Both the position numbers and the translations under genes were made by a program. The notes under the pieces were generated by a model that worked only from the letters and a program-made list of their open reading frames with translations, did no database searches and was not told where the DNA came from. Source: Agarophyton chilense (lineage: Eukaryota; Rhodophyta; Florideophyceae; Gracilariales; Gracilariaceae). Taken from it: 49,449 nt of DNA. Of the stretch, positions 40,432 to 49,449 are shown one piece after another. Position 1 is the stretch's first letter. Every line of letters begins with the position of its first letter. The stretch covers positions 1-49,449 of the forward strand of contig JARGXX010000042.1 of the NCBI GenBank assembly GCA_030374765.1, given 5' to 3'.

Positions 40432-40960
40432 AAGGTCTGACATCGAGAGAAAAATGGCAGTCCTCACAGGTACATGTTGTGTTCGATGGCGCGGCAACTT
40501 CAGATGTTGCGCGCTTTTTCTTTGCGTACGAAAACTTTGTCACCCTAGGCAAGTCCGACGAGGATCGGGCAGTGCAGCTGTTATGCCACCTTGAGGGTGA
40601 CGCGTTTGACTTCTACTACCGCAATTTCGCTGTTGATGGCAGTCTCACTAGCGCAGCGAGCAATTACGGTTTCGTAAAGGCTAGGATGAATACGGATTTC
40701 AAACGGACTCCAAAGCCGGAAGATGAAGTTCATGAGGCCGCTTTCGGACGACTCGACCCTGCCGATATTCAGAGGTCGCTCTTGCAGTTAGAAGCTCTCT
40801 ACAAGAGATTTGGGTTCAACGAAACCGCGTCGTTTGGACTTTTTTGCAACGCAGTCGCCGCCGTTCCACACATGGCGCAGTTCGTGATGTTCGGGCTCCG
40901 GATGACTATCAGTCGTTGAAAAAGGCTATAAGAGATTACGAAAGCGGCCGAAGGCATTTT
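40419..40960 (+). pseudogene. gag: Element F Gag (two frame changes, no in-frame ATG at start)
   Basis: Capsid-type sequence: VARFFFAYENFVTLGKSDED, AVQLLCHLEGDAFDFYYRNF, FVKARMNTDFKRTPKPEDEV, LEALYKRFGFNETASFGLF. The frame is open from inside the LTR (GTG at 40368), but the first in-frame ATG comes only at the ARMNTDF position, far inside the domain. Near 40890 the homology passes to the -1 frame (APDDYQSLKKAIRDYESGR) and near 40940 to the -1 frame again, entering the long Pol frame. The frame changes may be indels or sequence errors, since the LTRs look young. It would form the particle shell. Confidence 0.7.
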
Positions 40961-43900
40961 TGTCTCCGCCTGATCTTAGTGTCTCACCTCAGGTGCCAAC
41001 GAGGAAGATACTCCGCCGTGCCGATGCTCCGTCCAGAACTGCACAGCAGTTGGAGAGCAAGGTGGACCAGTTGGCGGGAGAGTTCGAAGAGCTGACAATG
41101 CTCGTGAAGAAAAAGTTCGAGGGTCCATCGGGATTATCTGACAAGGACTGGACTTGCAGTTACTGCAACCAGCCCGGTCATGGAGCGAACCGCTGCCCAT
41201 CTAACCCTCACTGTAATACGAGGTGTAGACGATGCGGCAAGTTTGGCCATCAGAAAGAGACCTGTTGGTCTAAATCGAAGCAGGAAGAGAAGCGAGCAGT
41301 TGGGTTCAGTGGAGTGAAGTCGGAATCCGCAGAAGGACTGAAGATCAAGAAGAATGAAGAAGAAGATCATGTGGCCGTGGTACAGGAAGCTCCGGCCGTG
41401 AAGGATGTGGTCGCCGCAGCGAAGAGGAACGCAGACGGTGAGGCCCTACCGAAGCAGCCCCGGACTGGAATCATGGACATTGATGCCTTGGTTAACAAGA
41501 GCCGTGGAGCCTTTCGCAAGGTTGCTGCCCTGAAGGGCAAGAAGAAATCGAGGAAACCGAAGAAGGGCAAAGGGACAGCACAAGGCCTCCAGGACCAGGT
41601 GGGCAAGTATAATGTGATGGCCGAGTTGGCCTATGCCTCGTCTGGCCTAAGCTTTGGCCAGTTGTTGCGTGGGGATGCCGATGAGGCAAGGAAGCTGTTG
41701 AAGCACCTATTGTCGGGGAAAGTTCCGATAAGGCACGCTTCCGTCCTCCATGCCACTAGCCTACCACTTCGCCTGAAGGTAGTGGCCATCAAGCTGTACG
41801 GCACTGACGCCAATGCCCTCTTGGATTCGGGGGCAGTTCCGAACCTCCTGTCCTGGGAGATGTGTGACCATTTGACCCTGACGCCCTCGCCGACGAGCAG
41901 GAGGGTGACGGTGGCCGATGGGAGTGCCGCAGACGTTCTGGGTTGCGTGAAAGGAGTTTCAGTTTCATTTGGGAAGATGGGAGTCCCCTTGGACTTCTTG
42001 GTGGTGAAGAATACGCCGTTCGATGTGATAATTGGATGCCCGACCCTCGAGGCCCTGCAAGCTCAGCTAGACTTTAGCAGACGGCAGGTGAGCCTCATGA
42101 TCGGGGCGGAACAAGTCCTGTTGCAGTTGTACAATGAGCCACCGGTGGTGGACGGAGCTCGCACCGATTGCGAGGACTTTGTGTCGCCGGACGACTCGGA
42201 ACCGGATGTGTTTCCCGCTGAGTCTGGATCTTCCAGTTCCGGCTCAGCGGGCGAGTCAGAGAGCGAGTCGGAGTTGGTACTAGCAGTACTCGACAGGGAG
42301 CCTCATGAGCCTGACCTGGCGGGCGTCGATTCAGACGTCCAATCGTCAGGGGAAGACGAAGAGAGTGCACGGTCGGCGTTGTTGTCCTCGAAGATGGCGC
42401 ACCTGCGCCCAGACGTTCAGAAGCAGATGACGGACTCCCTGAAGGAGACCGACATTATTGCCTGGAGTAGTGGCGATCTCAGTCCAGCGGATGTGCCCGT
42501 TAAGCACAGTTTTGAGCTGACGGACGAGAAGCCGCTCTACTCAAAGGTGCGAAGGATGCCCCCGAGGCACAACGCCGTGATCAGGAAAGAAGTGAATGAG
42601 CTATTGAAGACGGGAATCATTACCCCGTCCAGCTCTGCTTGGTCCTTTCCAGTGGTCATAGCGACCAAGAAGGATGGCAATCCGAGGTTCTGCGTTGATT
42701 ACCGACAGCTGAACCGGGTGATGAAGCCAGACCGCTGGCCTCTCCCGAAGATTGAAGAGATCTTCGACGACCTCGTTGGGTCGAAGGTCTTCACGACGTT
42801 AGACCTTTTCACAGGTTACTGGCAGGTCTGCATGTCGGAGGCCTGCAAAGAAAAGACGACGTTCGTCTGTCGTTACGGCACCTACAAGTTTGAGGTGATG
42901 CCGTTCGGGCTGATGAATGCCCCCTCTACATTTCAGAGAATGATGGATGAGGTGTTGCGGGACCTGCCCTTCGTTATGGTGTACGTTGACGACGTCGTCA
43001 TCTTCTCCAAGACGATGGATGAGCACCTGGCCCATTGTCGGGAGGTGTTCCGCAGGATTGGTCTCGCTAGTTTGAAGGTGAAGGTGACGAAGTGTAGCTT
43101 CGCACAATCTGAGATCAAACTCCTTGGCCATGTGATTGATGGGAACGGCATCCGGGTGGACGTTGATAAGATCGCCGACATTGTGGAGGCCCCCGTCCCG
43201 AGAAACAAGACAGAGCTCAGGAGCTTCCTTGGTCTGGCGGGGTACTATCGAAGATTCATCAGAGACTTCGCCAAGAGTTCGGCGGTGCTGCATGCCGCCA
43301 CTTCGGCGAAGAAGAAGTTCGAGTGGAACCCCGAGATGCAGGTCGCGTTTGAGGATCTCAAAAAGAAAATGACGACGCCGCCGGTGCTAACCTTTCCCGA
43401 CTTCGACTCTCCTTTCATTGTCGAGACTGATGCTTCGGGTGTGGCATTGGGGGCTGTCCTCAGCCAAAAGAAAGAGGATGGGAAAGTGCACCCCATCCAG
43501 TACGCGTCTAGGTCTATGACGCCTGCGGAGAGGAACTATGCTACCTGTGAGAGGGAGGCATTGGCAGTTGTGTTCGCCCTGAAGAAGTTTCGGGTGTACC
43601 TGCTGTCGTCAGTCCCCTTCACGGTTCTTACCGATCACCAGGCCCTTCAGTATGCCTTCCGGAAGAAGGATGTGCATGGAAGGTTGGCAAGGTGGCTGGA
43701 CCTATTTGCGGAGTACGAGTTTGAAATCAAATACCGCCCGGGAGTCGCCAATGGGGCCCCCGATTACTTGTCGCGGATCCAGGCCGAGGAGAAGGGACCT
43801 GGACGTGATGAAACCGGACGAGAACAAGGGTTAGTCGCGACCATTACTTGGTCGGACCCGCGTTTGGACGGACTGGAAGAAGGGCTGCTAAACGTCGCGA

Positions 43901-45144
43901 GGTTTCTCTCCGGGGCCCTCGTGCACGAAGAAGATGCGGACGCAAGGAGAGCCGTCCGTAGAAGGGCGAAGTCGTTCATGTTGTGGAACAACACTTTGTT
44001 TCACAGGGAGGCCGGAGGTCTCCGCGCCGTCCCACCGATGGGGGAGCGTGGAAAAGTGATTCAGATGTTCCATGATGACATTGGTCACTGTGATGTCGCT
44101 GCGACACGGAGATTCATCCGGGAAAGGTTCTGGTGGCCGGGCGTCCTCAAGGACGTGACCTCGTACGTGCGTGGATGTTACCAGTGTCAGAGGGCGGCAA
44201 GGCTGCCCACCTATCGCACTAACCTCCGCGCCCCTGTCAGCGGACTCTTCGAGACGGTCTCCCTGGACTTCGCAGGTCCGTTTCCAGCGTCAAAGGGGAA
44301 GAAGAAGTTCCTCATCATCGCGGTGGAGCACTTGACTGGGTGGCCCATAGCACGGGTCACCAAAACCTCGGTCGCAGACACGGTGGTCGAGTTTGTGAAG
44401 GAATAAATAGTTCGTCCATTTGGCCCTCCTCGCACGGTTGTCTCTGATAACGCGAATGCGTTCACGGCGGGTGTTGTCGAGGCGTTCAATAAGAAGCACG
44501 GGATATCTTGGAGGACAGTGCTCCCCTATGCCCCGATGGCAAACGGTAGGGCGGAGAGGATGGTCGGGACGATCAAAGGCGCGGTGAAGAAGATCGTATT
44601 ACAAGGAACGCTGGACTGGGAAAAGGCCCTGCCCAGCGTCTTGTACGGGTATCGTAGGAGAGACCGAGGGGTGGTGCCGTCTCCTTTCGAGCTATTGTAC
44701 GGGGTTCGCCCCCGCATGATGGCGACGGATGCCGTGGCACTGTTGCCCTGCGCCACTCCGAGCCAAAGAGCACTGGAGGTCTTGGGCATGAGCGGAGAGC
44801 GGTCAATGATGGTTGCGAGATCCAGCAACCCCCCGCTGACGAAGGGGAAGATCGAGAAGTACGTGGTGGGAGAAGAAGTGCTGGTAGCGCACGGTCCGGC
44901 GTTCAACAAGGCCAAGGAGTGGCCCGCTTTCGACTCCTACTACTATGGCCGATGCAGGGTTGTGAAAGCTGCTCATCCGCGCTACGAGCTGCAGTCCTCG
45001 ACCGGGCGGGTCACTCGCAGTGCCATACACGCGAGGAGGCTGAAGACGTACAGATGTCAGCCTCCGCACCTGCAGAGACCAGTGTCGCCCGTCTCGTGCT
45101 GCTGCAGCGCGAAGCACGGACCGGTTCACTGTGGAAGTCAGTAG
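40960..45144 (+). pseudogene. pol: Element F Gag-end/Pol polyprotein with one stop in integrase
   Basis: Residue numbers count from 40960. Two zinc knuckles of type C-x2-C-x4-H-x4-C (Cys66-79 and Cys89-102), protease ALLDSGA with Asp289, RT with FCVDYRQLN, MPFGLMNAPSTFQ and YVDD at 675-678. RNase H has FIVETDASGVALG and TDHQALQYAF. Integrase has the HHCC zinc site (GHCDVAATRRFI, YVRGCYQCQ) and LDFAGPFP (first Asp). A TAA at 44404-44406 ends the 1148-codon frame; the same frame then goes on with VRPFGPPRTVVSDNANAF (second Asp), MANGRAERMVG (Glu) and a C-terminal module to the TAG at 45142. All catalytic residues I looked for are present. No chromodomain. Confidence 0.92.
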
Positions 45145-45180
45145 CACCGGTAGGAAGAGAAGTGGTCGAAGGTCTTTGTT

Positions 45181-45520
45181 CCGAACCTAAGTGAAGGCGG
45201 ACAAGCCACGAAGCGCGAAAGAAGAAGAAGCTTGGATCTGAACCTAAGTAATGATGGACAAGCCATAAAGCGCGGAAGAAGAAGAAGCTTGGATCCGAAC
45301 CTAAGTGATGGTGGACAAGCCATAAAGCGCGGAAGAAGAAGAAGCTTGGATCCGAACCTAAGTGATGGTGGACAAGCCATAAAGCGCGGAAGAAGAAGAA
45401 CCTGGAATCCGAACCTAAGTAAATGTGGACAAGCCATGAAGCGCAGGCGAAGATGACGCTTGGATCCGAAACTCAGTGAAGGTGGACAAGCCCAGCGTGC
45501 AGCGAAGAAAGAAGCTCAAA
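45181..45520 (+). repeat. 57-bp minisatellite after pol
   Basis: The marker CCGAACCTAAGTG (or variants) recurs at 45181, 45238, 45295, 45352, 45409 and 45466, exactly 57 bp apart. A further decayed match is at 45572. The period is 19 codons, so frames stay open: the plus strand repeats LDPNLSDGGQAIKRGRRRS and the minus strand MACPPSLRFGSKLLLLPRF. Confidence 0.9.
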
Positions 45521-45794
45521 CCCGAGAGAACATTAACGAGCCGAAACAGCAGAAGAAGAAAGAAGTTGGGTCCGAACCTAAGTGAAGGTGGAAAAGCCAT
45601 GGAACGTTAGAGAAGAAGAATCTTTAGGACGCATAAGGCTGAGCTAAAGCCGAAGAAAATTTGAGACTAGATTCAAGCTGAAGAAAGGCGGACTAGTGAT
45701 GACAGGGTGTGTAAAGTTCTCTTATCTCGGTCACGTAGGGATGCTCCCCTCCGCAGAGTCGAAAGAACTCCTTGCAGAGGCTAGAAGATACCGC

Positions 45795-46445
45795 TCAGTG
45801 CCGTAGAAGATTAAGCGGTTGACGGGTCGGAGAAGAAATAGACTCTGATATTTCTACAGGTGACGGAGGTGGCGGGTGGAGCTGCGTCATTGGAACTACA
45901 GGAAGAGAAGAGGTGTCGCAAGTACTGGCACGGACAGAGATTATGTTCAGGTGATGACTGGCCGTTGCCACCCGTTTCACATTGGGCGAAGGGTAACCCC
46001 GCGTCGATGAGGCTGACGCACGAGAATTCTTTGCGCTCCGCGTTGGTCCAGCGGCCGTCATTTGGGCAGTAGTAGACCGCCGCTGCGCGGGTGAATGACC
46101 ACTGTGGTCAGCATGCGGTTCTTCACGACCTTGTGCAGAGGAAGCTGAAGATCGAGCTGTCGGTTGGAATGCTCGAGATTCAGAGAGTTGCGAGGTACCT
46201 TTGCACCTATGCCCTTCTCGAAGATGCTTTTGGTTGCAAGCACGCGGATGCTGATGCACGGTCAAAAAAAGGAGTTTGGTAGGCTGCGTGGAGGACGATG
46301 TAGTCCTCGGACTTACCGGATTGAAGGAAGGAGAGACAGGAGTCGAGGTGTCTTGCTCACTGCTCCTAGACCTCTCTTCCTGGCGCGAGGCCTTGCGGCG
46401 CGCTCTGTAGGCAGCCCGCAGTCGACCCTTGTCGCCCTGCGCCAC
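45795..46445 (-). CDS. Antisense ORF between pol and 3' LTR of element F
   Basis: 216 codons, Ser/Arg/Thr-rich throughout, with no motif I recognise. On the plus strand the same DNA has a nearly open frame (45860-46282) interrupted by two adjacent TAG codons at 46070-46075, with SLRSALVQRPS before and KLKIELSVGMLEIQRVARYL and TYALLEDAFGC after. That plus-strand frame looks more protein-like to me. Which, if either, is real is undecided; the remainder of 45620-46740 shows nothing else. Confidence 0.3.
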   Translation of the reverse strand: MAQGDKGRLRAAYRARRKASRQEERSRSSEQDTSTPVSPSFNPVSPRTTSSSTQPTKLLFLTVHQHPRACNQKHLREGHRCKGTSQLSESRAFQPTARSSASSAQGREEPHADHSGHSPAQRRSTTAQMTAAGPTRSAKNSRASASSTRGYPSPNVKRVATASHHLNIISVRASTCDTSSLPVVPMTQLHPPPPSPVEISESISSPTRQPLNLLRH

Positions 46446-46746
46446 CCCGTTCGGAAGCTTAAGAGTTACCGGAGCTATCTCTCATTCCGGCGGCGCTGGG
46501 GCATGGGGACTACGGGCGTTCATCGCGCGTCGCGGCATCGTGGGGAGGAAGGAGTAAGGAAGCTGTGGGGGCCGCCGTAAAGGACGGGAGAAGGTGGAGC
46601 AGTCGTGGGTTGCGCGGTGGTTGAGCTTAGAGGAAAGTGGGGAGCGACGACGCGCGCAAGATACTAGTGCGCGGTTGCTCCAGCAGACAGTGCGGGCTGG
46701 AGGTTGGCGGTTCCTTCCACTTGTCCTGTGCCACGGTGGCGCAGGC

Positions 46747-46760
46747 TTTGGGGGGGACCG
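46747..46760 (+). other. Polypurine tract of element F
   Basis: TTTGGGGGGGACCG directly before the 3' LTR, with seven G at 46750-46756. Confidence 0.55.
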
Positions 46761-46940
46761 TGTCGGGCACGTGTAGCGCGCATGCGCCACACGTGTCGAC
46801 GTAGTGCATAACGAGCTCGCCGCCGCTCGCGCCCGATATTTTAGAGGCGTGAGAGCGGCGGCGGCTCTTAAGGAAAAAGGTAGGCAACAGTGGGAAGGAA
46901 AGAAAAGGGTACGCTTGCCCCTACAGACAAGCGCTTTTCA
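46761..46940 (+). repeat. 3' LTR of element F (180 bp)
   Basis: Same length as the 5' LTR. Differences by eye: C/T in GGCGYGAGAGC, and two A/G in the GAARGAAAGAAAAGGR run. Confidence 0.93.
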
Positions 46941-46945
46941 GTAAC
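46941..46945. repeat. Target-site duplication GTAAC, right
   Basis: Partner of 40234-40238. Confidence 0.9.
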
Positions 46946-47117
46946 TATGAAAATTACGGTTTGCAAATGTTATGGAACCTTCATCGCTACGGTTAGGCTG
47001 GCGCCTTGCTGTAAATATATCCATATAGAAATAGCAGGGATTTACTAATGTGTCAGCCTAATGCGTTGTTGGAAATTGTATGTGACCAATCAGGTACACC
47101 TACATATACTTCCTGAC

Positions 47118-47269
47118 TGTGACGGACAACGGTGGTCGTTCTCTTTACTCTTGGGTGCGACGCCGGTCGAGACTATGTCTAGTGCAGTGTGGCACGTGTG
47201 TGTCGTGTGTGTGCAGTCTAGCTGCGCTGAAAAACTGCCATCAGCGTGGGTTGTTTGTGCAGTCTAGCA
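47118..47269 (-). repeat. 3' LTR of the right-hand copia element (152 bp)
   Basis: Plus-strand edges TGTGACGGAC and CAGTCTAGCA. On the minus strand the purine-rich GCAGGGAAA lies directly before the start TGCTAGACTG. The left part matches 3614-3719. Confidence 0.75.
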
Positions 47270-48808
47270 TTTCCCTGCACGATGATGGTAGTTTGGGGGT
47301 GGCGGCACGATGTTGAGGGCGTTTCGAAGTCGAGTGAACGTCTGTTTCTTGAGCGCTTTCGTCAGAATGTCTGCGAGCATGGATATGGTGGGGGTGTGCT
47401 GGATAAGGATGCGCTTGCTTTTGATGAGGTCATGGAGGTAATGTCTGCGGAGGTGGCAATACTTCCGGTGCTTGGTGGGGGCCGTTTGGTATGCTACCAA
47501 GATTGGGGCATTATTGTCCATGTGTAGTAGAGTCGCGGACTTCTGGGAGTAGCCGATGTAACACAGCAGTCGGGGCAGCCACATTGTTTGCTGAGAGGCC
47601 GCTGACGCCGCATGATACTCTGCTTCGCATATCGATAGAGCGATCGACTTCTGCTTTGTCGACTGCCACATTACTGGGCTTTTTGTTAAGAGGTGTACTA
47701 TCCCAGAGTATGACTTTCGATCTGACTCATTTGCGAAACCGCGTCTGCTTATGATACTAGAGTGGAAGGGGCGGCCTGCTTGTAGAGAATTACGTGGCTT
47801 ATTGTGCCTTTGAGGTATTTCAGAGAGTAGCGGAGTTGTTCTCAATTCTTTTGTGTTGGAGCTTTCATGTTCGTAGCCAGGCGGCTTATAATGTGGGCTA
47901 TGTCCGGTCTTGTGGAATCAGCTACATAGCGAAGCTCTCCAATTCTTTGGCGGTATGCGAATTCTTTCTCCGGTGGCAGTGCTGCAGATTGGTTGGGTGG
48001 ATTTTTGGGGTTTGGTTCGATTTATGGGGTTGGCTTGGGACTACAGTGGAGAAGGTTGTGTTTTTCGAGGATTGCACGGATGGTATGAGGTTGGGAGATG
48101 TGGATGGCACGGTTTGGGAATCTTTCAATGCGCCAATTGAGAAACAGTTTTGGTGGGCCTAGTCGTCGTATCTTGTATCTGGACCGGATAGTGTCGTAGA
48201 GATCATCTATCATGGACTTGAGTGGAGCAGCCGCTAAGAAGTCATCGATGGTCACGCTTATTATGATGGAGCCGTCCGATGTGAGGCGGATGAAGAGGCA
48301 GGGATCGCTGTTAGTTTGAATGTAGCCTTTGCTTTTCAGGAATGATGCTAATGCCTCGGAGTATATGTGGGAGGCAGGAGGGATACCGCACAGGTTTCCT
48401 TTGAGTATCCCAGCTCGGCCCTTGTGTTTGTAGGAACCATCGAAGCGAGGGATTTGTCGCACGAATACAGGTGTGGAGTGTTCATATCGTTCGTGGAGGA
48501 ATGCAGATGATATGTCAAACTGTTCTGGTTAAAGATGGAAAGCGGCAGCTAGACACATAATGGATCTGGTTGAGGTGCATTCAGCGGTGTAAGTTGTGAC
48601 GCGGTCTGGATCAAAGTGTACATGTGGGGAAGCATGCGGTCGCCTCGCACGTTGCATCCTGCTTTGTGTCTTGTTGTAGAGCCATCATCCAATCGTTTGT
48701 AGCGGTAGGTCATTTTCAGTGGAATGGTCTTGGTTTGTGGTGGTAGTTCAGAGTTTGGAATCCATTCAATTGTTTCGTGTTTGTCTAGTGTTTCTAGTTC
48801 ACCATCAT
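47270..48808 (-). pseudogene. Right-hand copia RT and RNase H (one main frameshift)
   Basis: 48022-48462: SYKHKGRAGILKGNLCGIPP, NSDPCLFIRL, then SVTIDDFLAA, the catalytic YVDD-like motif, and IRRLGPPKLFLNWRIER. Near 48,000 the frame changes (EFAYRQRIGELRYVADSTRP, end of RT). 47264-47845 gives RNase H: SYSGIVHLLTKSPVMWQSTK, SIALSICEAEYHAA (catalytic Glu), HMDNNAPI (Asp), HTPTISMLADILTKAL. The first catalytic Asp (usually in a YSDADFA motif) is not visible; RRGFANESDRKS stands in its place. This is the best preserved copia polymerase in the window. Confidence 0.83.
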
Positions 48809-49449
48809 GCCAACGTGGAATGATGAGATGGATTGGTCTTTTTCTTTAGAACATGAACGACTTCGTTCTTGAAACGAGAGCAGCGTTTACAGACCCACTG
48901 GTTAGACAGACCAAACGCTGCAAACCAGTTTATCAGAAACTTTTGCTGCTACTTCAGCTGTGATCTCGGTCGTGATTGTGAGCCAAAACTAACCGCTGTG
49001 ATCATCTTTTACTACCAGAACATACAAAAAGCCATCCCCGCCACGTGACATGTAGCAAAAAGTCGAAGTGAAACAATTCATTAGGTTGTAGACATGCAGT
49101 TTGTTAGATTAAAGCTACAAAATAGAAAAATTGAGTGATGCGAATCCACATTGAATACATTTTTCTAAATGTGCATTACAAAAATGCCGAGAAGTGTTTG
49201 AATGCTCACCGTATGAAATCTAGGCCTAAATAGAATTCTGAAAACACGGGAGCAGTGTTCAGCAGGGCATTACATTCCTAATATGAACTATCCGGGTTTA
49301 GTAGAGAACCATAACCTTTTCTCAGCTGCCTCAACTCTAAGCACACTCGGAAGCAGCATATTCTAAGCTGTAATAGCGTACGATTTTTCTTTTCTTTCCT
49401 CACCATTGTATGAATTGCACTTGTACCCAGAAAGTCAAATATGTACTTT
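48809..49449 (-). pseudogene. Chromovirus integrase fragment, duplicate of 7841-8475
   Basis: From AACGTGGAATGATGAGATGG onward it aligns with 7841-8475 at about 90% by eye, including the integrase beta-strand region and the upstream zinc-binding area. It is cut by the window end. It shares several of the same stop positions, so the two copies probably decayed in part before duplication. Confidence 0.8.

Larger units (their letters stand above)
40239..46940 (+). mobile_element. Young Ty3/gypsy retrotransposon F, nearly complete
   Basis: 6.7 kb bounded by two 180-bp LTRs (TGTCGGGCAC...GCTTTTCA) that differ at three sites, all transitions, by my reading. GTAAC is duplicated on both sides. Primer-binding site, Gag, Pol (protease, RT, RNase H, integrase), a 57-bp minisatellite, extra ORF sequence and a seven-G purine tract follow in order. 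Low LTR divergence means a recent insertion, yet Gag has two frame changes and integrase one stop codon. Confidence 0.95.
47118..48808 (-). mobile_element. Copia A-family element, 3' half, joined to foreign sequence
   Basis: Minus strand: RT from 48808 downward, RNase H, purine tract, 3' LTR. It has no 5' half: at 48808/48809 it stops within sequence corresponding to about 605-620 of copia A and continues as a chromovirus fragment, so the left side was lost in a rearrangement. Confidence 0.85.

Noticed and set aside
44404..44406. Programmed readthrough of the TAA in element F integrase
   Set aside because: Position between the first and second catalytic Asp would cut the integrase core; no reason to expect readthrough there, and a simple nonsense mutation is the plainer reading.
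45138..45437. Minus-strand leucine-rich repeat-like protein
   Set aside because: The apparent leucine repeats come from the 57-bp minisatellite read backwards. They have no LxxLxL spacing and match a retroelement 3' region.

Overview
This is a eukaryotic, transposon-rich window, with almost all of its recognisable coding sequence belonging to LTR retrotransposons in various stages of decay. Host: three observations narrow it down. There is a retinoblastoma-type gene, a family I know from plants, algae and animals but not from fungi. There are chromodomain-bearing Ty3/gypsy remnants. There are Ty1/copia elements that read like the GalEa/PyRE1G1 branch described from crustaceans and red algae. 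A multicellular red alga (Chondrus or Gracilaria type) fits best, but this is inference from family recall, not from a search.

Layout, left to right. 1-3719: 5' half of a minus-strand copia element (A) with its 5' LTR. 4194-6141: minus-strand pol remnant of a second, GalEa-like copia family. 6211-6656: solo LTR. 7213-12992: two decayed minus-strand chromoviruses, the right-hand one with integrase and chromodomain but with reverse transcriptase deleted. 12977-14478: an LTR with a polypurine tract and the stub of its element, cut by the next insertion. 14484-23594: a complete gypsy element (G) with LTRs, primer-binding site and 5-bp target duplication GCCCG; two plus-strand ORFs lie antisense at its 3' end. 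23662-27635: GalEa-like copia element (C), minus strand, with an internal RT deletion.

29011-34609 is the host core of the window: a retinoblastoma-related gene on the minus strand, broken by frameshifts and stops and split inside pocket B by about 2.6 kb. That insert contains a plus-strand GalEa-like element (D) and an unrelated helical ORF. 35461-37601 holds a convergent, inverted pair of a repeat-rich C2H2 zinc-finger gene; a 47-bp match in inverted orientation lies outside both copies. 38.1-40.2 kb has a promoter-like site and otherwise nothing I recognise.

40239-46940 is a young gypsy element (F): identical-length 180-bp LTRs with only three differences by eye, target duplication GTAAC, a nearly complete Pol, a 57-bp minisatellite after pol and extra ORFs before the 3' LTR. 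47118-48808 is the 3' half of a copia A-family element. It is joined abruptly to a chromovirus fragment (48809-49449) that duplicates 7841-8475, so both window ends share sequence. No tRNA, rRNA, CRISPR or complete ordinary housekeeping gene was found.
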